From NCBI RefSeq assembly GCF_003597395.2, contig NC_133773.1, forward strand, positions 74,506,207 to 74,570,206: a DNA stretch of 64,000 nucleotides. The letters are read 5' to 3'. A model generated the notes under the pieces. The model worked only from the letters and a program-made list of their open reading frames with translations, did no database searches and had not been told where the DNA came from. The position numbers and the translations under genes are program-made. This DNA comes from Chelonoidis abingdonii. Lineage: Eukaryota > Chordata > Testudines > Testudinidae. Of this stretch, positions 23,724 through 36,665 are shown piece by piece. Numbering within the stretch: position 1 is the stretch's first letter; each line of letters begins with the position of its first letter.

Positions 23724-23963
23724 CAGGGGTCGCTGCCCCATGCATGGCGGCATGCCGCGGGGGATGCTCTGCAGGTTGCCAGTCCCACGGCTCCGGTGGA
23801 CCTCCCGCAGATGCCCCACCGGAGCCGCGGGACCAGCGGACCCTCCACAGGTATGCCGCCGAAGGTAGCCTGCCTGCCGCATTCCCGGCGACCAGCAGAG
23901 CGCCCCCTGCGGCATGCCGCCCCAAGCACGTGCTTGGCATGCTGGGGCCTGGAGCCGCCTCTG
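23724..23963. mobile_element. hAT MITE, perfect 8-bp target duplication
   Basis: It is flanked by GTTAAATC at 23716-23723 and 23964-23971. It starts CAGGGGTCGCTGCCCC and ends GGGGCCTGGAGCCGCCTCTG. It shares GGCATGCCGC, GCTCCGGTGGACCTCCC and GGAGCCGCGGGACCAG with the copy at 24919. Bursts of GC-rich open frames here are not genes. Confidence 0.88.
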
Positions 23964-24918
23964 GTTAAATCTATGCCTCCACTAAGAATAATTCCATCTT
24001 GTCCATTCTCTGAGTTTTTCCAGAAGTCTTTTTCACATTGTAGTGACCTGTCTCTTGCTATTGCAACCCAAAGAGAAGTTAGACAAACATCTTTAAAATA
24101 GGAGATTTGAACATGAGTTTCCTTCCTCCCCATTGCACTAAAACAGAATAGAATATCTGGGTGGCTAGAATGCTCTCTACTCTACATTAATTGTAGTGGT
24201 GGAATGCCATCCTTTCTATCTGAGCTATTAGCATATGGCTCATTTCAACAGTTAATTAGCTTCTGCAAAACCCCTGCAGCCATGGTGGCTAATGTGGATT
24301 CATTAGGCAAAATAGTCCTCTCCTCTGCCTTTCTGTTTGTAATAAGGTAGCTATGAAATATTACATTAAAATTGTCCAAATCATGCAGAATGGAGTCTCT
24401 GCTCATGCACAGGATGAGTGCCTGGCATCATTCAGAACTGATAACTGTGTTGTGGGGAAAGAGCTGGTGCCCTAATGGGGAACATCCCATCCTTCCTGTT
24501 TGACTAATGGATCCTAATACATTGCTTGATATTTAGGGGAACCTCTCAGTAGGCATTTGTTTGAAGGGGAATTTAAGTCATTAAGCTTCCAGGCTTACTT
24601 GTCATAGGTTATCTTAAAAAGTACTGCTGCTCTTAGGATGTAATGTTAAGTTGAGTCAGGGACACCTAGAACATATGGATAGGCCTACTCCCTTTTTAGC
24701 ATTCATGTCAATCAAAATAAATAGATAATCTGTCAATCAAGGAAGAGCATTCGGCCCCTGATCCAGCAAAGCACTTCAGCATGGGTATAACTTTATCCCC
24801 ATTGACTGATCCGAGTCCAAAAGATAAACAAAGGTTTGAGGAGGCAGTCCAAAACTAAAGCAGTTATCAAGGTCATATACAGTCCTTTAATGAACATGGA
24901 AGCCCCACCTTACTGAGC

Positions 24919-25191
24919 CAGGGCCAGCTCTAGCCATTTCGCTGCCCCAAGCACGGTGGCACGCCGCGGGGAGTGCTCTGCCGCTCGCCCGTCCCCCGGC
25001 TCCGGTGGACCTCCCACAGGCGTGGCTGCGGATGTTCCACTGGAGCCGCGGGACCAGTGGACCCTCCGCAGGGACGCCTGCGGGAGGTCCACCGGAGCCG
25101 CCTGCTGCCCTCCCGGCAACTGGCAGAGCATCCCCCACGGCATGCCACCCCAAGGACGCACTTGGCACGCTGGGGCCTGGAGCCGGCCCTG
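24919..25191. mobile_element. hAT MITE, perfect 8-bp target duplication
   Basis: It is flanked by TACTGAGC at 24911-24918 and 25192-25199. It starts CAGGGCCAGCTCTAGCC and ends GGGCCTGGAGCCGGCCCTG. It is the same family as 23724-23963, 1 kb away. Here the GGTGGACCTCCC block is also present in inverted orientation (25083-25094). Confidence 0.88.
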
Positions 25192-25739
25192 TACTGAGCT
25201 AGTCTCCCTATGATTCTGAATCAACTGCCTCATATGAAGTTATTAACTAAGTGGGCACACACATAGATGATCTGGATGCTGCAGGTGTTTTTGTGTGTGT
25301 TTTGTTTTCCCTTCAGACACTTCATTTAAAACTGCTCTCCAGTTCAAGATCATGTGAGATTGTTCTCACAGTTCATGGCAATTGCACCTGTATTTTTCCC
25401 ACAGCGGTTGAGCAAGGTCACCCACTCCCACCTCCCCACTCCCAAGCCATTGCCTTTCTAGATGGAGATCTGTGCTCCTTAACCTTTTAACTAGGGTATT
25501 CCCAGGGTGCACAGTTCTCTGCCTTCACTGATAGGCTGCCCAAGGACATCTCTGCTTCCTTTCTTTTCCAAGACTGATAACAGAATGATTCTTAATAGTT
25601 ATGAGTTACCTCACAGCACTTGCTATTCTTAAAGTAAAAAGCATAACAGAGAAAGATGAGGAAGAAATATGTGATAACTGATTCTTCAGTCTAGTAGAGA
25701 AAGATATAACGCAATCCAGTGTCTCAAAGTTGAAGCTAG

Positions 25740-25983
25740 AAAAATGCATACTGGCAATAAGGCATATGTTTTTGTCAGTGAGTGTAATTAACCATTGGAA
25801 CAATTTACCAAGGATTGTATGTATTCGCCATCATTAACCATTTTAAAATCAAGATTTGATGTGCTTTTTAAATGACATTCTCTAGGAAATGTTTTTGAGG
25901 GAAGGGGGAAGTTGTTTGGCCTGCGTTATACAGGTGATCAGACTAAATGGTCACTTCTGGCATTGGAATCTATGAATCTGTAG
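25740..25983 (+). repeat. CR1 non-LTR retrotransposon, 3' end
   Basis: The unit TTAACCATTGGAACAATTTA…CAAGATTTGATG…TACAGGTGATCAGACTAAAT…GGAATCTATGAATCTG is a CR1-type 3' terminus, ending in the TCTATGAA 8-base motif instead of poly(A). The related copy at 56575-56838 shares all four blocks. Upstream CR1 sequence may begin near 25600 but is too decayed to define. Confidence 0.6.
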
Positions 25984-26439
25984 TTAAGATATATCAGTAG
26001 TAGTAGTGTTTTTCTATGCATATTACTATTACTGATATGTTACAAAATAAGTAAAAATAATATCAAAATTAACAAAGCATTTGAAATAAAATTGCAGAAT
26101 CATCCCAAAACAAATATTTTCCAAAATGAATTTTTAAAATATTTTCCCTTGAGGGTGTTTGTTTGTTAAAATTGATATGTTTTTTCTAAATATTTTGATT
26201 TCAACAAATATGGCATTTTCATAAAAAAATTATTGAAAACATTTCAGCCAGCTTTATCCATAACTTGGCGCAACTCCTTCATCTACCTAAGAATCCTGCC
26301 CAGAATCCTGAGGGCACAGTGGTGGTTTAAAGTCATCTTTCTCATCTTTCCTCCTCTGGGACAATACCTGTGTGCACCTCACCTCTGCAAAGTGCAGCAC
26401 ACAATCTCATGCTAGTACTTGGTATCTGGCCAATTTAGA

Positions 26440-26935
26440 TATATTTTTAGGTGCCAAATCTAAGGAACTGTCCCAGATTGAGGAGTTAGTAGAGGAGGAT
26501 TTGGAACAAATTGATAAATTAAACAGCAATAACTCACCAGGACCAGATGGTGTTCACCCAAGAGTTGCGAAAGAAATCAGCTAACTACTAACATATTGTA
26601 GTATGTAACCCATCTCTTAAAAATCAGTCTCTGTATCAGATGACTGGAGGGTAGCTAACGTAATGCCTATGTTCATCCGTCCGTGGCGGCGCAGCTTCTG
26701 TCTTCTGGCTGAAGATGCCGCCCTAACAGCACACGAACTGCCCCTGCCGTCTGCAGCAATTCAGTGCGCTGCTTGGGGCAGCAAAAACAGAAGAGCCAAC
26801 CCTGGCTGGGACTGGATGACAAGGGAAGGATCACTTGATAATTGCTCTGACACGTCTAGCCACGGTCAGAAGACAGGATACTGAGCTAGCAGGGCCATTG
26901 GTCTGATCCAGCATGACCATTCTTATGTCCTTTCA
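26440..26935 (+). repeat. CR1 fragments split by a hAT fragment
   Basis: 26455-26660 encodes a CR1 ORF2 piece with NSNNSPGPDGVHPRVAKEIS, matching the SPGPDG-hinge start of the CR1 reverse transcriptase. 26805-26935 is a CR1 3' end (AGGATCACTTGATAATTGC, AGACAGGATACTGAG, CCATTCTTATGTCC). Between them, about 26675-26804, lies a GC-rich hAT fragment ending AGAGCCAACCCTG. The two CR1 parts are not contiguous in a full CR1, so most of ORF2 is missing. Confidence 0.7.
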
Positions 26936-29129
26936 AAAACTGGCATGAGGATCACAGTCTCTACTATACAACAGGCCTATCAAAATCCCATCCATTCTGG
27001 GCAGTAAGGACTGTAAACAATCACTAGTGTATCATACTATACACCTTAGTATGTATCACAGTGTCATTTGTCTTCTTTCTTAGGATCACGTTTCACACAT
27101 TCTCACACTATCAATCGAGCCCTGCAAAGCCTAGGCATACTTCTTTTGCTGAATCATGGTCTATGAACTAGGAAATGTCCATGCAAAAAATATTTTACCA
27201 ATGTATTCAAAAAGTGAGCAAAACAAACTGGAAAAATAAATGCCACATTTATAAAGCAGACTCTGACAAACAAAATAAGAGAGAATTACTAAAGCAAAAA
27301 GACTTTTTTGTAGATGCCTCAGGATGTTGCTGCCTGCCAAACACAGTCAGGTCCCAATTTACAGGTAATTGCACATAGAGCAAGATTAATGGGTGTACAG
27401 ATGTTTACAGTGATTCTACTTCCTAAGGCAGCACAAACTGATTATCATTCATTCCAAACCCTACTATCTTAGCACAAAATCACAGCCACTAATAACTATT
27501 TTTGTCTGATTGCTTTATGTGAAATAATTTTCAGTAAAAGAAGTCTTGAAACCTCATACAAGACACTGTCCCAATATATGAATTCTGGATTCTTATGCTA
27601 CATTATTTTAACTACTTTGGTATTGAAGACCGTTGCTCCATTTTTATGCATTCTAGCTAAGCCATCAGCTCCTAGCCAATTATCTAGTAATACAGATTTT
27701 AAAATAGGATCAGCAATTTCTTATAGGTACATTCCAGTTTATTAGACAGGTTTTGTAAACCCCATATTAATAGATTTTTCTCTTCATGATTCCCTAAACA
27801 ATATAAGAGTTCTATCAATAAAAACTCACCGTTCCATGACCTTAGAATTTCAATAGATGCCTACAGCAATCTTTTTAATTTGCAAACATTTTAAATCAGA
27901 CTTTTAGCACCTTCTCCAGAGCATTAGACTAGTGTAGGTCTTTCTGAACTAGGGATTGGCAAACCCAGTGAAAGTCAACTTTAGATTTAACCCAAAAATG
28001 TGGTGAATCCTAACCCTAACTTGAATTCCACCCTGCATTCTAGGACTGGGGATCCCAGAGCCCAGTAATCCTCTGACCCAGCAGGCACAGCATGATGACA
28101 TTTGCCTCATTATGCTATGTTGCTGAATTGGAACTTGCAAGAGTTTGGATTCAGTTCAAGAGGCAAGAATTAAGGTGGGTTCAGATTCCCAGCTGAACCA
28201 CTTGCTCAGCCTTTTTCTGTGGCGTTAAAGGGCTCTATAGACCAAGATACTGTAGACATAACATCTTGTGCTGTGATTCCCAAATACAGAGCATTAGGCA
28301 TGATGATTTTTTTTTCTAGCTGTGAACAGTGTTTGGGGTTTGCTGAAAACAGCACTTGAACATTTTTGTCAGTTTCCAGCCACGTGATAGGACAAAGTAG
28401 AATCAGTGAGTTAAACGAAGCAAATCCGTAAAGTTACATTATCCATTGACCTCAGTGCAAACTGACAGATGGCTCCTTTTGTATTTTTTTAAAGTGGGCT
28501 TCACAAAAGAGACTGAGGCAGCTCCTGTGTAAGGTGACAGCACAGGTAGCTTTGCAGTCACTCAGTCCTTTAGCACAGCAAGCAGCAATAGACTTCAATT
28601 GTGATCCAGCAGTCACCATAAATGACAGAAACATCATCTTGGAATAAGCAGGTCATTTGGGGCATTACACTCTTGCTGTAACACAATTATATACATCATA
28701 AGAATACACTTTTCCCTCTTAAGTTCTTAAGTTTCCCTCTCAGTCATTATAACACTTATAACATTTAGACATGTTTATAAGTCCATAGTCAAAATTATTT
28801 AATAGTTGAATCAAAGTCCCAATCCAGGAGCCAATTGTTTTAAGAAGGAAGTTTGAATAAATATCTGCATGGTAATTCTTGAATGCAAAAAAAAAAAAAA
28901 TCAATCAAAATCTCAGTATTTTTAGATTGTTTCTTCAATCTAACAAAAATGTTTTGTTTTTAAGGGGCGGGAAAGGAATAAGCAGGTAGTTTATGGTCTA
29001 TTAACCATTTGGAGAAAAAAGAAAACTGATAAATATATTATATCCAGAAGGATAACTAGTTTGCAATGGCAATAACTACTTTGGGGGATTTATTTGATGG
29101 ATTATCAAAGCAACATTGTCTAGTAGCTC

Positions 29130-29270
29130 GAGAAACATATTGGGAGCCTGGATTCCTGGATTCTATTCCTAGCTCTGCCACTCGCATGCTGTGACCTGTG
29201 GCAAGTCATTTAGCCTCATTGTGGCTCATTGTGCCCTTCTGTAAAATGGGCATCAAAATATTTGCCTATT
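29130..29270 (+). repeat. SINE fragment, MIR/CORE-like, plus strand
   Basis: It shows CTATTCCTAGCTCTGCCACT (a B-box-like GTTCxANxCC degenerate), then TGTGACCTGTGGCAAGTCAT and TTCTGTAAAATGGGCATCA. This is the ordered core of MIR-type SINEs. Confidence 0.55.
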
Positions 29271-31886
29271 TTAAAGAGTCACTGGTCTTCATGGCATGGG
29301 GAGTAGAAGGGGTAAATAACAGTCTGTATCCAAACTCTGCATGCACTGCATAGTGCTTGCATGATTTTCACTGCAAGATGTGATTACAGCATGTAACTAA
29401 GGGTGAATAAAAATAACAAATAGGATATTAATAGCAGTGGCAGTAAAGCCACACGTCGAAGTGACTTTCACCTGCATACAGAAAGCAGCTTGAGTTTCTA
29501 ACTCCTTACTCTTCCAGTAATGCAAATAATATATATCACTAATTCTATCTGAATGAAATGCAAACATTTCCAGAGAGAAACATGACATCTACTTTGCAGC
29601 AGCAGCAGCTCTACTACTACTGCTACTGTCTTTAGGATGAAAGACGGATTAATATCTGTTTTCTTGCAAAAAGTGCCATGAGATTTTTAATGAATGTAAC
29701 AGTCAGGTCCTCTGTTTTATTTCACATCTGAAATACAGCACCTCTAATTCTGCACTGTGGCTTCCAACTATATTCCAAGGCACTGATTTCAGAGCTGCAG
29801 AGAATCCCTGAGTGAAGGAGTGCCTGTGTACTATAGTGATTGACACACTGTTGACACAATAATCTAAAACTAGAGTCTAGGATAAATAACCAATGAGAAA
29901 AAAGCCTATTGTAATAAGTAAGATACGCAATCTGCTTAAGAGGTCCTGCTTGTGACTGCCAGCTTCCTGGAAAATGTTCAGATTGCCAATAGAGCAACAG
30001 GAACTGGTTACAGGACTCAAATATGATACAATAGCTTAATATTGACAAACCCAAAGTGCATGGATTGGGGATCAGGCTGGTATATGTGCAGAGAGTGAGG
30101 TAGGCACAAAGGAGAAAAATGGGTTACGAAGGTGAAATGGCACAAATAAAAGCCTTGTACTGCTTTACAGCCAGAGGAAAAAACATTTTCTGCCTAATAA
30201 CAGCTGAAGAAATTGGGAGCAGAAATAGTATTTTTATGATAATTTAACAACTGTCTAAAAAGTCAATTGAAAAAAAATCCACGGGATAGAACCATGCAGT
30301 TTCATGTGCCATGAGGGTTCTTTGTCTTGCTCATAAATACTGTTATTCCAATTTGGCATGTCATCCCTGTCTCTAAAACAGGAAACTGTAATATTCCTGT
30401 TTGTTAGGGACTGATCCATTTAAACTTTGCTTCTCTGTAATCTTGACCAGCCTGTCGTGCTATGCAGCCCCCAGCTGTTAAGCCGTCATTTCATTCCCAG
30501 GAATAAAGTCTCTGCTTTTGCCTAACTGAGTTGCCTGAATCACCATAATTGTAATGTCACACAGGACTCCCCTGAACATGTTTAATGAAGAGGTATAGGG
30601 CATTTGGTGGGAGAAGCAATCTGTCAGCCACAGAAGAAAAAAAACAGGAACTGAAAATGGCACAAAGATTCCACCAAGAATAGCAATTGAGTAAGAAAGT
30701 GCACATTTATCTCTCTCTGAGGCTGTGTTGAACTCTGCCTGGTGTTGAAGTCCTGAATTGTCCAAAGAAAGTGAAAGGGGGAAAGTAATTTTAACTTAAC
30801 AAACATGATATGTAAAATTATTTTTTAAAAAAGCATAGAACAGAGTCACAGAACAATTTGAAGTGAGTTTGCCTAAATTAAAAGAACTGGTGATTAAGGG
30901 TTTTCAAGGCTCCTAGTGGGATCAGAGTTGTAGCAACAAAGTAAAGTGTAATTAAAACAAGATGAGGTTCATGCCTGGGACAACTGGATACTTTGTTTTG
31001 ATTGCTCAATTTCACTGGAGTGAGATTGCCCACACTTTTGGAAACATCAGTGAGCTTCATGATCACAACTGTCTCCATCATACACAAGCACATATGCATG
31101 TACCATGGCACCACTGAGCTTTCTTCATCCTTATCCAGAAAGTTGTTCTGACCAGACATGACAAGAAGAGAGAGACCCAGATGACATTATCATCTTTGTG
31201 ACTGTGCCCTGAGATTCTTGCTGCTTCCGTACCTAACATGTCAATTCCCAACCCCATTTTATTTCTATGGCTTTTTTTAAATCTTTCTATATTTGCTTTC
31301 TTTATTGAATCTGGCTTAACCAGCCAAGTCAAATCTAACCTAGAAACACTTTGCTGTGATCAGTTTGGCATGCTGAAAATAATGCTGTGTGCTGTATCTG
31401 TGTTTTTACAGTAGCTGACCTACAAGCCAGAAATAAAAGCTTCATTTTCCTTTCTTTTGCTATTCTTTACTCCCTCTCCCCTACGTATGTATTGTAGGAG
31501 ACAGGACCACACCGTAAAATAGAAATTGAGGACCCAAGATCTACCATGCCACCCAAAATTGACTCTTCTTCTTGACAAAGATATTTGATGCCATTTGGGA
31601 GACTGTCACACAGTTTCCATGGGGAGAGAGGGACTAAGGGAGACAATGATTTATGTGAATTTATTTATTTTTTGTTTTAAATACTTTAACTTTTTTGTGT
31701 GTCTAACAAATAGTAAATGAGTGTTTAATTTGGTATAGAACAAGCAAATTTTGTTCCTGTCAGCAAAAACCCTGAACCCCAGATCAGTGCTTGTAGAAAC
31801 CTGCATGGAACATGGAAGGAGAAGCACAAGTTGCAGGAGGGAAGAAGGTACCAGGTGGTCAGTTTGTATACACATAGCTAGGATAG

Positions 31887-32099
31887 TATCAGAGGGGTAG
31901 CCGTGTTAGTCTCGATCTGTAAAAGCAGCAAAGAGTCCTGTGGCACCTTATAAACTAACAGACGTATTGGAGCATGAGCTTTCGTGAGTGAATACCGACT
32001 TCATTGGATGCATGTCAATGAAGTGGGTATTTCACCCATGAAAGGTCATGCTCCAATATGTCTGTTAGTCTATAAGGTGCCACAAGACTCTTTTGGCTG
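31887..32099. mobile_element. PLE terminus, inverted dimer, 13-bp target duplication
   Basis: It is flanked by perfect ATAGCTAGGATAG at 31874-31886 and 32100-32112. The left half (31887-32012) is the minus-strand terminus (GGGGTAGCCGTGTTAGTCTC … GAGCATGAGCTTTCGTGAGT … CTTCATTGGATGCATG). The right half (about 32013-32099) is the plus-strand terminus (CAATGAAGTGGGTATTTCAC … GGTCATGCTCCAATATGTCT … AAGGTGCCACAAGACTCTTT). The two halves are inverted copies meeting at about 32012. They match the 3' end of the PLE at 4465-4595. Confidence 0.88.
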
Positions 32100-33698
32100 A
32101 TAGCTAGGATAGTTCTCTTAATAAAATATCCAATTTAGTTTTAGAACCATGGAGTCTTCTCATGTTAATACCCAGCATAGGGTACAAGGAAACAATGCTA
32201 ATGTTGTAATAAAAACGCCTATCTTAAAATTGTAACTTCCTAAAACACTCATTTTTAATGGGTGCATTTGACTGGGAATGATTCCCAAGTAATGCAGCCC
32301 TACAACACATGGGAGCAGCAAATACCTGTTGCCCTCCCCTTTTCCAGTCAGTCCTCCCACCATTAACTCCTCTCTCTTTCTCTTCTTTAATTAAAAAAAA
32401 AAAAAGTTGTTTGATTTAACCAAGTCTCATGGTTTCCCACCAGCAGCCACTCAGGTAGGTTACTTCGGTCTAGAGTTGGATTATTTCCTGCTTGCCTAAC
32501 ATTGTAGGTGAGATAAACAAAGGGTCAGAAAATCCAGAGAAGCGGAGCACTGAAAGTGGGATGCTCATTGATGTATGTTCTCCTGCTGCTGGGCGCTCTA
32601 AAAAGCTTTCCACTGCAGAAGAGCTTTCGAGAGGAGGGGTTTGAGAGCTGCCATGTGACCAATTTACCGTCCAATGTATTAGTCAATCACAGAACCAGAA
32701 TCTACCACTTTCCAAAGCTTATGCATTTTGGAATGGCACAAATATTTTTTGCTTGGATAAGACCCTAATATGGGTCTTAAAAACATTTACAAATAAATCG
32801 TTTGTGTTACTTTTTAAATATATGGTGGGAGCTTACTCTAGTTTTCATAAGAGCAAACATACATTACTGCATTCAAGTCAAGATATTAAGATTGATTGCT
32901 TTGAATGTGTTTTTCAGCATTGGACTTTACTCCTTTAAACAAAACGGTGTGTGGTAATTATTAAGGCTATATTGTCAGCATGTGTAGAGATAACCAGGAT
33001 AGTGAGCTCAAGATTACTTGATTCAACAAACCTCCTTCAGAGCAGTCAAACTATGAGGAAACTGTTCGGTATTATTTGAACATTGTAATTGACTACTTCA
33101 GAAAGAGCTTCCTACTGATAGCTCAGTCTAGGGAATAAAGTTCTATACGCTTACTCTAAAAGGTCTAGACCCTCTTTAGTTTGAAGCTTTGTAGCTAGCT
33201 AGTCAGTATTTTGTGAGATTTTGTGTATTTGAAATGGAAATGGTTCAAATATTGTGGAGTAACAACTAGTCCATGGCTAAGGTTGCATTCTACTTTCAGT
33301 TGTAAGCCCAATGTTGCCTCTTCCCCACTAAAAGATGTACAGTTCAATCTCCCAAATCTCTTGGATAAGCCAGGTTATAAGTAAAATGTAATAAAAAAGC
33401 ATTAACACCTTTTTCAATGTGCTATATCTTTAAAATGGATATCTGAAAACCTTTGAGTTGGTGCAAAAATTGTCCACTGGTTACATGTACCAAAATTTAA
33501 GATGAGGATATAACTATATATTAAAAGTTATTGACTACCAAGCAAGGAATGTCAGAAGGAATGTTAAAATTCCTGTTATGTCCTCAGATACGATGATGAT
33601 ATGAATATCTACAGAGATAGGCTCTTCAGGGGTTCTGATGAGCCATAGGAAGATGTCATGAGTATGATGAGCTTGCCATCCTGCTTGTTCAGCTAAAG

Positions 33699-34027
33699 CA
33701 GGGGTCCCCAACACGGTGCCTGCAGGCGCCATGGCACCTGATGGGGCGTTTAAGTGCACCCGCGTACTGGCCAGCAGACAAGCATCTGCTGAAATTCCGC
33801 CGGCAAGCTGCGTCATCCAAAGGCGTTGCCACCGAAATGCCGCCGATTTTCAGCGATATTTCAGCAGTGACGCCTCTGGATGACGCTGCTTGTCGGTGGC
33901 ATTTCAGCAGCGACACCTATTGATGTTGCCACTTGTTGGCGGAATTTTGTGGATGCTCATCCACCACCACGGTCCTCCATGGCTCATCATCTGGCACTCG
34001 CCAGATGAAAAAGGTTGGGGTCCACTG
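33699..34027. mobile_element. hAT MITE, perfect 8-bp target duplication
   Basis: It is flanked by AGCTAAAG at 33691-33698 and 34028-34035. The termini CAGGGGTCCCCAACACGGTG and AAAGGTTGGGGTCCACTG are imperfect inverted repeats of hAT type. The interior is a fold-back: TGCGTCATCCAAAGGCGT opposes ACGCCTCTGGATGACGC, with GAAATGCCGCCGA in both senses. It is non-coding. Confidence 0.9.
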
Positions 34028-34369
34028 AGCTAAAGAGTCCCAGTGTCCCACTGCACACTCTTACAAAGTTTGGGCCAAGTCAGTACCTTCAGCATCTCAA
34101 TGTTGGACGTTATTATGTACGGAAAGGCTACTTTAGGCACTTTTAGAGATTTCAAAAATGTATTGGTGTCTCTGGCCATTTAAGTGGTGTTCAAGATAGT
34201 GCTCTGTCCCTGTTTCTGGTTCAGTCGAAAACCAAGGTATTCTGGGGTTTATTGTTATAGCAGGGGAATGATAGGTTGGGAAGCAATGCATACTGGGAAG
34301 AAATGTATGATTTTGCCATTTCAGAGAGAATGGAAGGTAATAGGGCAAGCTTTTGGGTCTCTCCAGACA

Positions 34370-34830
34370 AGGTTCCAGGGGGGTGGGGGAGTTGAAAGAG
34401 TTGGAAAAGAGTCTTATAAAAATCGAAGAGTTGGGTAAAGTACCCTGAGGAAAGGTTGGTGGTGTGGACTAGAAAGCCAGAGTCTTGGTGGGATCGTAGA
34501 GAAAGACCTTAAAAGATTAGGTGATCCTCTTAGGAAATTCACTGCTTGTGGTTTTCCACCAAAAGACTGTAAAAAAGCCAAATAGTAAAGGTTGAGTGGG
34601 ATTCTGTGCATGGAAGGGTGATAATTTGTCTTGGTGAAGGACCATTTGTGAGCCCCTGCACCAACAAGTGGAGGTTTAAAGAACTTCTTTTGGACTTTTA
34701 TTTTGTTGGACAGTTGTTGCTTCGGAAGGGATGGAGTGTATTTAGTTAAGCCAGAGATCTAGACTACTCTAGAAAGGAAGGGAGAAACTGAGGTAGTAGC
34801 TACATTTGCTATTGAAGAGAGAAGCCACTG
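34370..34830 (+). repeat. Possible LTR-like repeat, family unknown
   Basis: It has TCTTATAAAAATCG (34411-34424) as a TATA-like box, then a GA-rich region, TTGGACTTTTATTTTGTTGG, and GGGAGAAACTGAGGTAG near 34782. The layout resembles the minus-strand repeats at 13850 and 17615. No termini or target duplication were found. This is a weak call. Confidence 0.25.
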
Positions 34831-36124
34831 CTACAGTTATTTACCAGTTTCCTCCTGCTTGGTATCCTGTACAGTAGGACTCCATGGTACTAAGTCAATG
34901 ATCGGATGGAATAATTTTTAAAAAATAGTATCATGCTACTTTTAAAACTGTAAAACACATCTAAAATAGTTTTCCATTAAAACATGTGGGATGAACAGAA
35001 TACATGAGGGGATGATGTGCTATTGTAAAGGTTGTACTAGCACTCATGGTTTTGCCTCTTCTGATTAATGGGTTAAAACCTAGTTTGGCTCTGTCTACAC
35101 AGGCAAGGGCAAATAGTATTCTCACATGGCTGGGAGATTTCCATGTTATAATGTTCCTCAAAGAGAGTCATACTGCCTTTGTAGCTGTCATTCTTCAGAT
35201 TTATCAGATTTATATTTCCTTTTGTCATGGCAACACCCCATTCCCTTACCATTGAAAGCTAATTTCATGTAAATTACCCAGGAGAATTGTGTTGCTTTGT
35301 TTCCAATGAAATAGCAACAAAAGTCAACCTTGTGTGGGGCATAAGTCATTCAGAACAGGGACTTCAGTGTTGTGATTTCTTAAACTGCCTTAATTGCACA
35401 TGTCCCGTTCTTCAGGTTTTAATGTGTTTGCTTCACAGAGACAAAGAACATAGTAACTTATCTTACAGCACCAGCTGAATGTACTTCATTTGTGCTGTAT
35501 CTCGCTGTCTTTGTATTCAGATAAGCCTTATTAGTTCTGAGTTATCTAGGTTTGTGCAGATGCTTGAAGCAAACTAAATTAATAAAATTCAGGAGAGTGG
35601 TTTTCAAATGAATCTTGAAAGCAAATCAGAATAGGAATCAGGCTCACAAATATGCAGAGACACTTCTGAAAGGATATATTACCTTCTGTTGCTGATTGTC
35701 AGATGAATATTGTCCTCTATCTTATTACAGAACATATCAGCATTTCGCAGCTCTAGCATTCTATAAACAGAACATTACGCGGTTTGAGGATCTTGTTTTT
35801 ACAAGCAAGGCTATAAGATTTCTTTAATGTCAGAATGTCACCCAATGTGATGTGTGTATGGTGGTTTTGTTTTGTGTTGGACAGCTGTGGAAGTGCAGAT
35901 TTTAACTTGACAGGAAAAGATAATGAAAAACAATTAGAGAAACTTCTGGAAAAAGGGGACTCTGTGAAGATGCACATTAGTGTGTAAGGGGGAGAAATGA
36001 ATGTACTGAGTTCATACCCAATGCTGAACAGAGAATATGAACTCTGTGGGGTTTGGTTGTATCAATTATCTGTTGCCTCCTTAATCGATAAGATCTCTTT
36101 CTGAATCTGTCAAAACAGTTGAAC

Positions 36125-36665
36125 AGAGAACCAGGTAATGTATTTTATTTGGACTTTCACAAAAGTCTTTGTCAAAGTCTGTCATTCAAAATTGTTTTAA
36201 AAAAATGGCATAGTCATGGGCTGAGAAACTGGCTAAGACACAAAGCAAAAAAATAGGAATAAATGGTCAGCTTTCATCATGGGAGGTTAGCACCAGGTTA
36301 CCACAAGGTTTCATGCTAGGACTGGTGTTTAACATTATTAATTATATGAAAAAGGAGGCAAAAGTATGAAAATTGCAGAAGACAAAATTAGTCAAGATTA
36401 AAGAAGACTGAGAGAAACTTAAGAGGTATGTAACAAAGACACATGAATAGGCAACATGATGAATGCCGACAAATGCAAGATAATGCACACTGGAAAGAGT
36501 AATTTGAACTACTCATACTGTTTACTGGGTTCTAAACTAACTAACAAAGGAAAAGACCTGGGTATCATAGGGAATAGCTGAATGAACACTACTGCTCAAC
36601 ATGGAATGACAGAAAAGCAAACAGAGGTTTAAGATGCAGAAAGAACATGATGGAAAATAAGGTGT
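36125..36665 (+). repeat. CR1 reverse-transcriptase fragment, decayed
   Basis: Broken frames follow the CR1 ORF2 order. TTTATTTGGACTTTCACAAA corresponds to the LDFxKAFD block. GTTACCACAAGGTTTCATGC corresponds to the QGSVLGP block and TTTAACATTATTAATTATAT to LFNIFIND. ACAAATGCAAGATAATGCAC corresponds to the KCKVMHIG block. Frameshifts and stops are frequent and the 3' end is missing. Confidence 0.65.
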
